Assembly (NCBI RefSeq): GCF_036634195.1
Contig: NZ_JAZIFY010000001.1
Coordinates: 6,706,501-6,770,500, forward strand
Length of the DNA: 64,000 bases
Source: Streptomyces sp. P9-A4
GTDB lineage: Bacteria > Actinomycetota > Actinomycetes > Streptomycetales > Streptomycetaceae
Direction: 5' to 3'
The first letter of the stretch is position 1. Each line of letters opens with the position of its first letter. Under the pieces are notes generated by a model that searched no databases, had not been told where the DNA came from, and was given only the letters and a program-made list of their open reading frames with translations. Position numbers and translations under genes: made by a program. Of this stretch, positions 9,052 to 16,410 are shown one piece after another.

Positions 9052-9963
9052 ATGAAGATCGATCTGACGGACACCGATTCCAGCAAGATCAACAAGGCGA
9101 TTCTGCAAGGCCGCAGGGCCGTCGGCACCCCCGCCGTCGGGGCCGTGCTCACGCTCGTCGTCGTCACGGACGAGGAGAACGCCTACGACGCGGTCAAGGC
9201 CGCCAACGACGCCTCCCGGGAACACCCCTCCCGCACCCTCGTGGTCATCAAGCGGCACGCCCGCACGCCGCGCGAGCGGCACGAGACCCGGCTCGACGCC
9301 GAGGTCCGCCTCGGCACCGACGCCGGATCGGGGGAGACGGTCCTGCTCCGGCTGTACGGCGAACTCGGCGCCCGCGCCGACTCCGTCGTCCTGCCGCTGC
9401 TCCTGCCGGACGCGCCCGTCGTCGTCTGGTGGCCCGTCGACGCCCCCGAGGTGCCGTCCGTCGACCCCCTCGGCTCGCTCGCCCAGCGACGGATCACCGA
9501 CATGTACGCGGTGGAGGACCCGCTCGCCGCACTGGAGAGCCGCGCCGTCTCGTACGCCCCCGGCGACACGGACCTCGCCTGGACCCGGCTCACCCCCTGG
9601 CGCTCGATGCTGGCCGCCGCGCTCGACCAGGCGCCGCTGACCGTGACCTCCGCGGTCGTCGAGAGCGAGGCGGAGAACCCCAGCGCCGAACTCCTCGCCC
9701 GCTGGTTCGAGGTCCGGCTCGGCGTCACCGTCGACCGCGTCGTCACCGACGGCCCCGTCGTCACGGCCGTCCGCATGGGCACCGCGGACGGCGAGATCCG
9801 CATCGACCGGCCCGAGGGGCCGGTGGCCCGGCTCACGATTCCCGGTCAGCCCGGCCGGGTCCTCGCCCTGAAGGTCCGGACCACGGCCGAGCTGATCGCC
9901 GAGGAACTGCGTCGCCTCGACCCCGACGAGGCCTACGAGGCCGCCCTGCGCGGGCGGGCCTGA
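9052..9963 (+). CDS. opcA: Glucose-6-phosphate dehydrogenase assembly protein OpcA
   Basis: 303 residues matching the OpcA family: start MKIDLTDTDSSKINKAIL, core LLRLYGELGARADSVVLPLLLPDAPVVVWWP, and RRITDMYAVEDP. OpcA activates and holds the NADPH-producing glucose-6-phosphate dehydrogenase. In actinomycetes it usually sits directly after zwf in a pentose-phosphate operon; here no zwf, tal or tkt is adjacent, so this is either a second copy or a detached one acting on an enzyme encoded elsewhere. The start follows GGAAGGGAC. Confidence 0.9.
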   Translation: MKIDLTDTDSSKINKAILQGRRAVGTPAVGAVLTLVVVTDEENAYDAVKAANDASREHPSRTLVVIKRHARTPRERHETRLDAEVRLGTDAGSGETVLLRLYGELGARADSVVLPLLLPDAPVVVWWPVDAPEVPSVDPLGSLAQRRITDMYAVEDPLAALESRAVSYAPGDTDLAWTRLTPWRSMLAAALDQAPLTVTSAVVESEAENPSAELLARWFEVRLGVTVDRVVTDGPVVTAVRMGTADGEIRIDRPEGPVARLTIPGQPGRVLALKVRTTAELIAEELRRLDPDEAYEAALRGRA

Positions 9964-10039
9964 CGGGCTCCGCCGGGGCCGCGTCACCCGGCGGCGCCGG
10001 ACGGGTGTCTTGAGGCGCCGGTTCTCACCCGCGCCGGTT

Positions 10040-10086
10040 CTCACCGACCGGTCCTCACTCACCCGCCCTCACCGACCGGTCCTCAC
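10040..10086 (+). repeat. 19-bp direct repeat behind opcA
   Basis: CTCACCGACCGGTCCTCAC is present at 10040-10058 and at 10068-10086, inside a C-rich stretch with further partial copies (GGTTCTCACC). The repeats lie between the convergent ends of opcA and the methyltransferase gene. No clear function. Confidence 0.55.
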
Positions 10087-10172
10087 CCGCCCGTGCCCGA
10101 CGCGCCCGTCACGACCCGTCACACCGGCCGGGCCCGACGTACCCCCTGCGCGGCCCAGGCGCCCGGACCTCC

Positions 10173-10940
10173 TCAGGGCTTGGCGAACACCATGACGTAG
10201 TCCGCCATCTCCCGGACCCGCTCCACGTCCGGGTCCGGGAGCGCGAGAAGGCGCTCCCGCGTCTCTTCCACGAGCCGGCCGGCCTGCGCACCCCTGACCG
10301 CCCACGCACCGGTGAACAGGCCGCCCGACAGGGAGCGCGCCATGTCACGGGGCGACAGCCGGAAGGCCATGGGCCGTTCGGACGCCCTGCCCCGGTAGAC
10401 CAGGCCCCGGGCCTCGGCGATCGGGGCCAGCGTCCACGGGCCGTCCTGGCGGGTCCGGTCCGGGTCCAGCCGCTCCTCCAGGGCCCCGACGACGAGACCG
10501 ATGTCGTCCGTGGGGCGGGTGCCCCCGGCCGGGATCACCAGATAGCGGCCACCGGGCCGCAGCACCCGGGCGACCTCGTCGAAGACCCGCCCGTGGTCGG
10601 GCCCGGCGTGCAGCAGCCAGGTGGACACCGCCTGGCTCACCGACCCGGTCCGCACCGGGAGGCGGCAGGCGTCGGCCACCGCCACCCGCGACCCCAGCCG
10701 CGCCCGCGCCAGGGCGAGCATGCCGGGGGAGAGGTCGAGCCCGTGCACCGAGTGTCCGCGCGCGGTCAGTTCGGCCGCGACGATGCCGGTGCCCACGCCG
10801 ATGTCGAGCACCGGGCGGGCCGGGTCGAGCAGCGGCGCGAGCATCTCGGCGAAACCGGCCGCCCGTGCCGTACCGCCGCGCGAGGCGTCGTAACCCGGGG
10901 CGATCTCGTCGAACTCCGCGACCTCGGAGGTCGGTCCCAT
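10173..10940 (-). CDS. Class I SAM-dependent methyltransferase
   Basis: 255 residues from the ATG at 10940, with AAAGGA upstream. SAM-binding motif I is VLDIGVGTGIVAAEL, the acidic loop is VHGLDLSPGMLALARARL, and the post-motif is VFDEVARVLRPGGRYLVIP, as in ubiE-like or small-molecule methyltransferases (Methyltransf_11). It lies 32 bases downstream of a P450 on the same strand, so methylation probably follows or accompanies that oxidation. Substrate unknown. Whether it serves the divergent pentapeptide/P450 gene pair is an open possibility. Confidence 0.82.
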   Translation of the reverse strand: MGPTSEVAEFDEIAPGYDASRGGTARAAGFAEMLAPLLDPARPVLDIGVGTGIVAAELTARGHSVHGLDLSPGMLALARARLGSRVAVADACRLPVRTGSVSQAVSTWLLHAGPDHGRVFDEVARVLRPGGRYLVIPAGGTRPTDDIGLVVGALEERLDPDRTRQDGPWTLAPIAEARGLVYRGRASERPMAFRLSPRDMARSLSGGLFTGAWAVRGAQAGRLVEETRERLLALPDPDVERVREMADYVMVFAKP

Positions 10941-10972
10941 CCCAGTGTCCTTTCCCTCGTCCGCGCCGCGGC

Positions 10973-12262
10973 TCAGGCCCCGGAGGCGTCGGAAGCGCCG
11001 ACGGTGCCGGGGGTGCCGGGGGTGCCAGGAGTGCCGGGGGTGTGCGGGGTGAAGGCCACGGGCAGCGTCGCCATGCCGCGCAGGATGCCCTCGCGCCGGC
11101 TCAGGTCCGCGTCCGGGTCGGCCAGGCGGAGGTCGGGGAAGCGGCGCAGCAGCGTGCCGATGGCGATCCTGGCCTCGGCCCGCGCGAGCGGAGCGCCCAG
11201 GCAGAAATGCACACCGTGGCCGAAAGCGAGCTGTTGCGGAACCTCGCGGCGTGCCACGTCGAGAATGTCGGCACGGTCGTAGCGGGCGGGATCGCGGTTG
11301 GCCGCTGCGAGCCCGATGATGATCATCTCGCCCGGCGGGACGGTGACCCCGCCGATCTCGTACGCGTCGACGGTGAACCGGGCGACACCGCGGCTCACCG
11401 GGCCCTCGTAGCGCAGGAGTTCCTCGATCGCGCCGGGCAGCAGCGAGGGGTCGTCGCGGAGGGCGGCGAACTGGTCGGGATGGCGGAGGAGGGCGTGGAC
11501 GCCGTTGGCGATGAGGCTCGCCGTCGTCTCGTGGCCGGCGAGCGTGAGCAGGATGGTCATGGCCGTCAGCTCGCGGTCGCTGATCCGCGCCTCGGCCTGT
11601 GCCGCGCACAGCGCGCTCAGCAGGTCGTCCTTGGGGTCGGCCTTGCGCTGCGCGATCAACGGCTCGAAGAACTCGGTGAGTTCGGCGCGGGCCTGAGCGC
11701 CCTTGGCGAGCCGCTCCGGTGTGTTGGGCGGCATGATGAGGCCGACGGCGAGCCGGGCGAAGTCGGGCTGTCCCTCCGCCGGGATGCCGATGAGTTCACT
11801 GAGCACCGCCATCGGTAGCGGCAGGGCGAACTCGGAGACCAGGTCGGCGGTTCCGCGTGCCGCGACCGCGTCGAGCAGGGCGTCGGTGTGGGCCTGGACG
11901 CGGGGCGCGAGCTGCTCGACCCGGCGGGCGGTGAAGGCCTTCGAGGCGAGGGTGCGCAGCCGGGTGTGGTCCTCGCCGTTGGCGACGAGCATGCTGGCCA
12001 TCAGGACGTTGGTGCGCTCCTGATGGGCCATCTCCTCCTCAAGTCCGTTGACCCCGACGGGACTACTGCTGAGCCGGGGGTCGGTGAGGGCCGCCACGGC
12101 CTCGTCGTAGCCGGTGACCATCCAGACTTCAAGGGTGGGATTCAGCCGTACGCGCTGGACGACTCCGTGCTCGCGGATGCGCTCGAAGAGCGGGTAGGGG
12201 TTGGGCTGTTGGGCGACGTTTACCGGGACATCGTGAACGATTGCCTGGTCTTGACCGGTCAT
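10973..12262 (-). CDS. Cytochrome P450 (first of a divergent pair)
   Basis: 429 residues. The I-helix oxygen-binding motif is LAGHETTASL, the K-helix ExxR is EELLRY, and the heme loop is FGHGVHFCLGAPLARAE. This is a bacterial CYP105/107-like class I enzyme needing external ferredoxin; no ferredoxin gene is adjacent. GGGGAG lies nine bases before the ATG. The C-terminus carries an unusual tail of repeated Thr-Pro-Gly units encoded by 9-bp DNA repeats (about 11003-11040). The methyltransferase follows. The upstream region is a 238-base divergent promoter shared with the second P450. Confidence 0.9.
   Translation of the reverse strand: MTGQDQAIVHDVPVNVAQQPNPYPLFERIREHGVVQRVRLNPTLEVWMVTGYDEAVAALTDPRLSSSPVGVNGLEEEMAHQERTNVLMASMLVANGEDHTRLRTLASKAFTARRVEQLAPRVQAHTDALLDAVAARGTADLVSEFALPLPMAVLSELIGIPAEGQPDFARLAVGLIMPPNTPERLAKGAQARAELTEFFEPLIAQRKADPKDDLLSALCAAQAEARISDRELTAMTILLTLAGHETTASLIANGVHALLRHPDQFAALRDDPSLLPGAIEELLRYEGPVSRGVARFTVDAYEIGGVTVPPGEMIIIGLAAANRDPARYDRADILDVARREVPQQLAFGHGVHFCLGAPLARAEARIAIGTLLRRFPDLRLADPDADLSRREGILRGMATLPVAFTPHTPGTPGTPGTPGTVGASDASGA
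11003..11040 (-). repeat. 9-bp tandem repeat in the P450 3' end
   Basis: About four units of a nine-base G-rich repeat (GGTGCCGGG with variants) encode the Thr-Pro-Gly tail of the P450. The number of units is likely to vary between strains. Confidence 0.6.
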
Positions 12263-12342
12263 CTTCCGTAACTCCCCGACGCTTTGTGAAAGATCTCTGG
12301 CAGGTAGTCATACCAGCCACCCCAGTTGCGTGGTAGCGTCAC
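12259..12342 (-). CDS. Possible 27-residue aromatic-rich peptide overlapping the P450 start
   Basis: A GTG-initiated frame of 27 codons ends in a TGA that overlaps the ATG of the minus-strand P450 as ATGA. The encoded sequence is rich in Trp and Tyr (RNWGGWYDYLPEIFHKASG). I find no good ribosome binding site before the GTG, and the same frame stays open further upstream to 12462, so it may simply be promoter DNA that happens to be open. Listed because P450 partners of tiny peptides are often missed and the neighbouring P450 has one. Confidence 0.2.
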   Translation of the reverse strand: MTLPRNWGGWYDYLPEIFHKASGSYGR

Positions 12343-12500
12343 CGGCGCTCGGCTCGGATGATGTACGGCGAAGGACCGGCGAACCGTCGGTGACGTACCG
12401 GAGAGACCCTCCACCCACCGGTGGCACGGCGTCTCGACACCGCTCAACTTGGAAGCAGCCAAGGCCTCAACCAGGCCCTATGCGCAGGGGGAGACGTTTC

Positions 12501-13691
12501 GTGGAGCAAGCGGCAGCCGTGGACCCGATTCTGGATCTGGCCCGTCCGTCGATCCTGCGGAACCCCTACCCGGCGTACGCCCGGATGCGGGAGACCGCCC
12601 CGGTCTTCTGGCACGAATTGCTCGGTTCCTGGGTGCTGACCCGGCACGCCGACTGCCTCGCCGTGCTCACCGACAGCAACCGTTTCGCCTCCGACTGGCG
12701 CCGTGCCGGCGAGGACATCCCGGCCCCGCTGCTGAGCGTCCAGACCCTCGACCCGCCGGAGCACACGGCCATCCGGCACCTCCTGCTCGACGGCTTCCGG
12801 GCCCAGGATCGCCGGGCGCTCCACGAGGATCTCGACCGGTGGATCGCCGAACTCCTCGCCGAGCTGGCCGAGCGTCCCTCGTTCGACTTCGTCGGGGAGC
12901 TGGCCGAGCCCGTCGCCCTCCGTTTCGTGACCGCCTTCCTCGGCGTACCGGCGCCCGACCTCGACTGGTTCGTGCCCATGTCCCGTACCGTCGTGGACGG
13001 CATGGACGCCGGGCTCTGGCCGGAGAAGCACGAGCCGGCCGTCCTCGCGCGGGCCCGGCTCGCGGAGTACGCGGGCGGGTGGCTCGAAGCTCCGCCCAAC
13101 GAGGGCCTCATCGCCCATGTCGCCGAACACGCGGCGGACAGTGGTGTCGCAGAAACGGTTCTTCGCAACAGTCTGCGCGCCGTCCTCCACGCCGGCTACG
13201 AATCGGCCTCCCGGCTCCTCGGCAACGCGGCGGTGGCCCTCCTCACCACCCCCGGCGCGCTCGCCGCGTTCCGGGCGAGCCCGTCGACGGCCGTCGACGA
13301 ACTCATTCGGTACGACGCACCCGTCCAGGCCGATGCCCGGGTCTGCGTCACCGACACCGAACTGGGTGGCGTCACGATGAAGGCGGGTGATCCGGTCACG
13401 CTCTTCCTCGGCGCGGCCAACCATGACCCGCTCCGTTTCGGCCACCCCACAGAGCTGCGACTCGACCGCGCCCCGAACCCGCACCTCGGGTTCGGCCGCG
13501 GGGCCCATGCCTGTCTGGGCGCGTCCATGGCGATCCGGCTCACCGGATCGGTCCTCGGGACCCTGGCCACGGACCACCCCTACGCACGGGCGGTCGCGGA
13601 ACCCGAACACCGGCGCAATCTGACCCTTCGCGGTCTCGACCGCTTCGAGGTCACGCTGCGCCCCCATACGGGGGAGGAGGTCACACCATGA
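12501..13691 (+). CDS. Cytochrome P450, candidate peptide-crosslinking enzyme (biarylitide type)
   Basis: 396 residues from a GTG with AGGGGGAG seven bases upstream; an ATG at 12480 in the same frame lacks such a site. The I-helix is LHAGYESASRLL (the usual Thr after the acid is Ser), ExxR is DELIRY, and the heme-Cys loop is FGRGAHACLGASMA. Its stop codon overlaps the start of a six-codon gene for MKYWH as ATGA, and the last codons of the P450 contain that gene's ribosome binding site. P450s of the biarylitide RiPP family join the aromatic side chains of Tyr and His in an M-x-Y-x-H pentapeptide. The function is inferred from this arrangement rather than from the P450 sequence alone. Confidence 0.85.
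   Translation: MEQAAAVDPILDLARPSILRNPYPAYARMRETAPVFWHELLGSWVLTRHADCLAVLTDSNRFASDWRRAGEDIPAPLLSVQTLDPPEHTAIRHLLLDGFRAQDRRALHEDLDRWIAELLAELAERPSFDFVGELAEPVALRFVTAFLGVPAPDLDWFVPMSRTVVDGMDAGLWPEKHEPAVLARARLAEYAGGWLEAPPNEGLIAHVAEHAADSGVAETVLRNSLRAVLHAGYESASRLLGNAAVALLTTPGALAAFRASPSTAVDELIRYDAPVQADARVCVTDTELGGVTMKAGDPVTLFLGAANHDPLRFGHPTELRLDRAPNPHLGFGRGAHACLGASMAIRLTGSVLGTLATDHPYARAVAEPEHRRNLTLRGLDRFEVTLRPHTGEEVTP
13672..13681 (+). promoter_or_regulatory. Strong ribosome binding site of the pentapeptide gene
   Basis: GGGAGGAGGT lies inside the last P450 codons, six bases before the ATG at 13688. It is the best anti-Shine-Dalgarno match in this neighbourhood and decides that the tiny frame is meant to be translated. 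Confidence 0.8.
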
Positions 13692-13705
13692 AGTACTGGC
13701 ACTGA
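13688..13705 (+). CDS. Pentapeptide RiPP precursor MKYWH (biarylitide-like)
   Basis: ATG AAG TAC TGG CAC TGA encodes only five residues. The start overlaps the P450 stop (ATGA) and sits six bases after GGGAGGAGGT. The peptide fits M-x-Y-x-H, the pattern of biarylitide precursors (for example MRYYH), where a partner P450 forms a bond between the Tyr and His side chains and the mature product is the C-terminal tripeptide ring, here Tyr-Trp-His. Differences from the described type are Lys at position 2 and the location after, rather than before, the P450. No protease or exporter is adjacent. A hairpin terminator follows at 13771-13807. Confidence 0.75.
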   Translation: MKYWH

Positions 13706-13721
13706 AAACACTGAGCGCGCG

Positions 13722-13738
13722 CCCGCCCGTGAGGCGGG
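13722..13738 (+). terminator. Short hairpin after the pentapeptide gene
   Basis: CCCGCC (13722-13727) pairs with GGCGGG (13733-13738) across a five-base loop, 17 bases after the pentapeptide stop. It may protect the 3' end of the tiny message or begin termination. Confidence 0.45.
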
Positions 13739-13770
13739 ACGACGCGCCGGTGCACGGCACACGTGCACCC

Positions 13771-13807
13771 GCCGGAGCCCGAGTCGGCTGCACGACCGGG
13801 CTCCGGC
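13771..13807 (+). terminator. Strong hairpin terminator of the P450/pentapeptide unit
   Basis: GCCGGAGCCCG (13771-13781) pairs perfectly with CGGGCTCCGGC (13797-13807); inside it GTCG pairs with CGAC after one bulged base, leaving a six-base loop. No T tract follows, as is common in Streptomyces. Confidence 0.7.
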
Positions 13808-13974
13808 CCCTTCACAGGGCCCGGTGAACCCCACGACCGAAGGCCCTCCATCCGGACACTTCGCGTCGTCCGCGTCACGAGAGCGTCGCCGGGTCGGTCC
13901 CCGTGACATCCTCGGACGAACCGCCCACACCGTATCCAGCCGTGGGCCTTCGTCGTCCTGCGCGGAGGGACACC

Positions 13975-14256
13975 ATGCTCATCAGCCACACCCTGCGTCA
14001 CCACGTCCTGCACGTGACCCTCCACCGCGACCTGGACGTCACCAACCGGGCCGCCGCCGCACTCCAGATCCAGGCCCTCGTACAGGCCCACCGGCCCACC
14101 CGGGTGGTCCTGGCCGTCCCCAGCGCGGACCCCACCCCCGCCACCCTCAGCGCCCTGGCCCGCGCCCACCGCATGTGCACGAGCCTCGGCATCCCCCTCG
14201 CCCTCGCCGGCGCGAGCACCCGCACCCGCCGCCTCCTGGACGTCACGGGCGAATGA
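13975..14256 (+). CDS. STAS-like small protein
   Basis: 93 residues with the pattern of a STAS (anti-sigma-factor antagonist-like) fold: a first strand LHVTLHRDLDVTNRA, a helix, a strand RVVLAVPSA, and a second strand/helix pair. The phosphorylatable Ser of a true antagonist is not evident at the usual place (VLAVPSADPTP). GGAGGG lies five bases before the ATG. No anti-sigma partner is adjacent. A role in a partner-switching network is only suggested by the fold. Confidence 0.55.
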   Translation: MLISHTLRHHVLHVTLHRDLDVTNRAAAALQIQALVQAHRPTRVVLAVPSADPTPATLSALARAHRMCTSLGIPLALAGASTRTRRLLDVTGE

Positions 14257-14373
14257 ACCCGCGCCGCTGCCGTGCCTCCACCTGCTGACCCCTGGTGAGG
14301 AGGCCGGGACGACGGTGGGGACGCGGGGCCGCGCCGGGCGGAGGGAGACCAGGACGACGGCCGGGCACGCAGG

Positions 14374-14409
14374 GGCCGCGCCGGGCAGGTGAAGCCGCCC
14401 GGCGCGGCC
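14374..14409. terminator. Hairpin between convergent genes
   Basis: GGCCGCGCCGGGC (14374-14386) pairs perfectly with GCCCGGCGCGGCC (14397-14409) around a 10-base loop, downstream of the STAS-like gene. Confidence 0.65.
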
Positions 14410-14448
14410 TGATGGCAGGGGTGTCTGGAGCAGGTGCCGTCATGCCGA

Positions 14449-14474
14449 GCGGGACCCCGGCGCCGGGGTCCCGC
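14449..14474. terminator. 26-bp perfect palindrome at the end of the ABC permease gene
   Basis: GCGGGACCCCGGC (14449-14461) is followed directly by its reverse complement (14462-14474). It sits five bases beyond the permease stop and can fold on either strand, so it probably terminates the minus-strand efflux operon. Confidence 0.65.
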
Positions 14475-14479
14475 GGGCG

Positions 14480-15685
14480 TCAGGCCGAGCGCAGGGCGTC
14501 CGTCGGGGACACTCCGGCCGCGCGCAGGGCCGGGTAGATGCCGGCGACGGCGGCCACCAGGACCGACACCAGGGGTCCGGCGACGACCGTGTACAGCGGG
14601 ACGGCGGCCGGCCAGCCCTGCGCGAAGGCGTAGCCGTAGACGGTGAGGCCGCCCACCAGCAGTCCGCCGACCCCTCCGATGAAGCCCAACAGCACGGCCT
14701 CGATCAGGAACTGGACGGCGATCTGGCCGCTACGGGCGCCGAGCGCGCGGCGGAGTCCGACCTCGCCGCGGCGCTCCATCACGCCCACCACCATGGTGTT
14801 CGCGATGCCGACGCCGCCCACGAGCAGGGCGACCGCGGCGAGGGCGAGGACCAGTCCGGTGAGGGAGTCCTTGGTCTCGGCGCGCGCCGTGTACAGGTCC
14901 GAGGGGCGGCTGACGGCGACCGTGCTCGGGTGGGCGGGGTCCGCGGTGGCTCCGGCCACGGCCTGTACGGCGGGAACGCGTTCGGAGTGGGCCCTGAGGT
15001 AGACCATGGCGGCGGTGCCGTCCGAGCCGAGGTCGGCGGTGGCCTTGGGCCAGCCGACGAGCGCGGCGGTGCCCAGCTCGGGCGCGAGCTCGTTGGGGGC
15101 CAGGATTCCGATGACGGCGAACCACTGGCCGCCCAGCCAGACCCGCTCGCCCGGCGCGGTCACGCCGAGCCGCAGCGCGGCCTGGTCGCCCAGCACGGTG
15201 ACCGGGAGGTGCTCCCCGGCCCGGTCCAGCCAGCGCCCGCTGCTCAGGGTCGCGTGCAGAACGTCGAGCAGGTTGAGCCGGGCCGCCAGGACGGTGAGGC
15301 TGCCGGTCTGCTGGACGGGGACGAGGTCGTTTCGGTAGACCTGCGCCTTGGTGGCGCCGGTGGCCGTGACCTGCTGTACGGGGGCGATGTTGGCGAGCAT
15401 CTTCTCTGCTGTGGGCGGCAGCGGCACCGGCTTCTGGTCGCTGCCGTTGCCGGGGGCGACGGTGAGCAGGTTGGAGCCGAGCTGGTCCAGACGCTCCAGC
15501 AGGTGCGCCTGGTTGGAGGCGGATATCCCGGTCACGGCGATGACGGCGGCGATGCCCAGGGAGACGCCGAGCGCGGACAGGGCGGAGCGCATCCGGCGCG
15601 TGCGCGGCCCGATCATGCCAAGGCGCAGCATGTCCATGGGGCGCAGCCGGGTACGGCGCGCACCGGGGGTCTTGCGAGGGGTCAT
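14480..15685 (-). CDS. MacB/FtsX-type ABC transporter permease
   Basis: 401 residues. A first transmembrane helix near residue 35 (ALSALGVSLGIAAVIAVTGI) is followed by a large extracellular MacB-PCD-like domain and then three helices with the FtsX motif GGVGIANTMVVGVMERRGEVGLRRALGAR. The start overlaps the ATPase stop as ATGA. Together with the ATPase and the fusion protein it forms a tripartite-style efflux or envelope-stress exporter rather than a drug importer. The C-terminal motif YPALRAAGVSPTDALR is typical of the family. Confidence 0.88.
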   Translation of the reverse strand: MTPRKTPGARRTRLRPMDMLRLGMIGPRTRRMRSALSALGVSLGIAAVIAVTGISASNQAHLLERLDQLGSNLLTVAPGNGSDQKPVPLPPTAEKMLANIAPVQQVTATGATKAQVYRNDLVPVQQTGSLTVLAARLNLLDVLHATLSSGRWLDRAGEHLPVTVLGDQAALRLGVTAPGERVWLGGQWFAVIGILAPNELAPELGTAALVGWPKATADLGSDGTAAMVYLRAHSERVPAVQAVAGATADPAHPSTVAVSRPSDLYTARAETKDSLTGLVLALAAVALLVGGVGIANTMVVGVMERRGEVGLRRALGARSGQIAVQFLIEAVLLGFIGGVGGLLVGGLTVYGYAFAQGWPAAVPLYTVVAGPLVSVLVAAVAGIYPALRAAGVSPTDALRSA

Positions 15686-16410
15686 CGGACGGCTCCTGCG
15701 GGCTTCTGGCCCTGCTCGTCGAAGTCGATGCGGCCGTCGTGGATACCGATGCGCCGGGGGAAGGAAGCGGCCAGTTCGCGGTCGTGGGTGATGACGACGA
15801 CCGTGGTGCCGTCGGCGTTCAGGGTCCGCAACAGGTCGACGGCGCCGGCGCCGGAGACGCTGTCCAGGGCGCCGGTGGGTTCGTCCGCGAGCAGCAGCGC
15901 GGGGCGGGCGACGAGCGCGCGGGCGATGGCGACCCGCTGTTTCTCGCCGCCGGAGAGCTGGTCGGGGTGGTGGTCCAGCCGGTGTCCGAGGCCCACCTCG
16001 TGCAGGGCCTCGACGGCGCGGGCTCGGCGCTGCGCGGCGGGGGCACCGCTGTAGAGGAGGCCGGTGGCGACGTTCTCGACCGTGGTGAGACCGGACAGCA
16101 GGAAGAACTGCTGGAAGACGAAGCCGATCCGGTGGGCGCGCAGGGCGGCCAGCTCGGGGTCGGAGACGGCGGCGAGGTCGCGTCCTTCGAAGCGCAGCTG
16201 TCCCGCCGTCGGCCGGTCGAGGGAGCCGAGCAGGGCGAGGAGGGTGGACTTGCCGGAGCCGGAGGGGCCGACCACGGCGAGGAGTTCGCCCGCCTCGACG
16301 GTGAGGTCGATGCCGTGCAGGACGCGCAACGGCGGTGAGCCCGGGTACTCCTTGGTCACGCCGACGAGTTCCAGTACCGGGGCCTTGCCGCCCGGCCGGG
16401 GAAGCGTCAC
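15682..16410 (-). CDS. ABC transporter ATPase (MacB/LolD type)
   Basis: 242 residues with Walker A GPSGSGKST, Q-loop VFQQFFLL, signature LSGGEKQR, Walker B LLLADEPTGALD and switch ITHDREL. It energises the adjacent permease and overlaps both neighbours by four bases, so all three are translationally coupled. Confidence 0.92.
   Translation of the reverse strand: MTLPRPGGKAPVLELVGVTKEYPGSPPLRVLHGIDLTVEAGELLAVVGPSGSGKSTLLALLGSLDRPTAGQLRFEGRDLAAVSDPELAALRAHRIGFVFQQFFLLSGLTTVENVATGLLYSGAPAAQRRARAVEALHEVGLGHRLDHHPDQLSGGEKQRVAIARALVARPALLLADEPTGALDSVSGAGAVDLLRTLNADGTTVVVITHDRELAASFPRRIGIHDGRIDFDEQGQKPAGAVR

Noticed and set aside
14374..14474. Attachment site or origin based on the perfect palindromes
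   Set aside because: Two hairpins between convergent gene ends are adequately explained as terminators.
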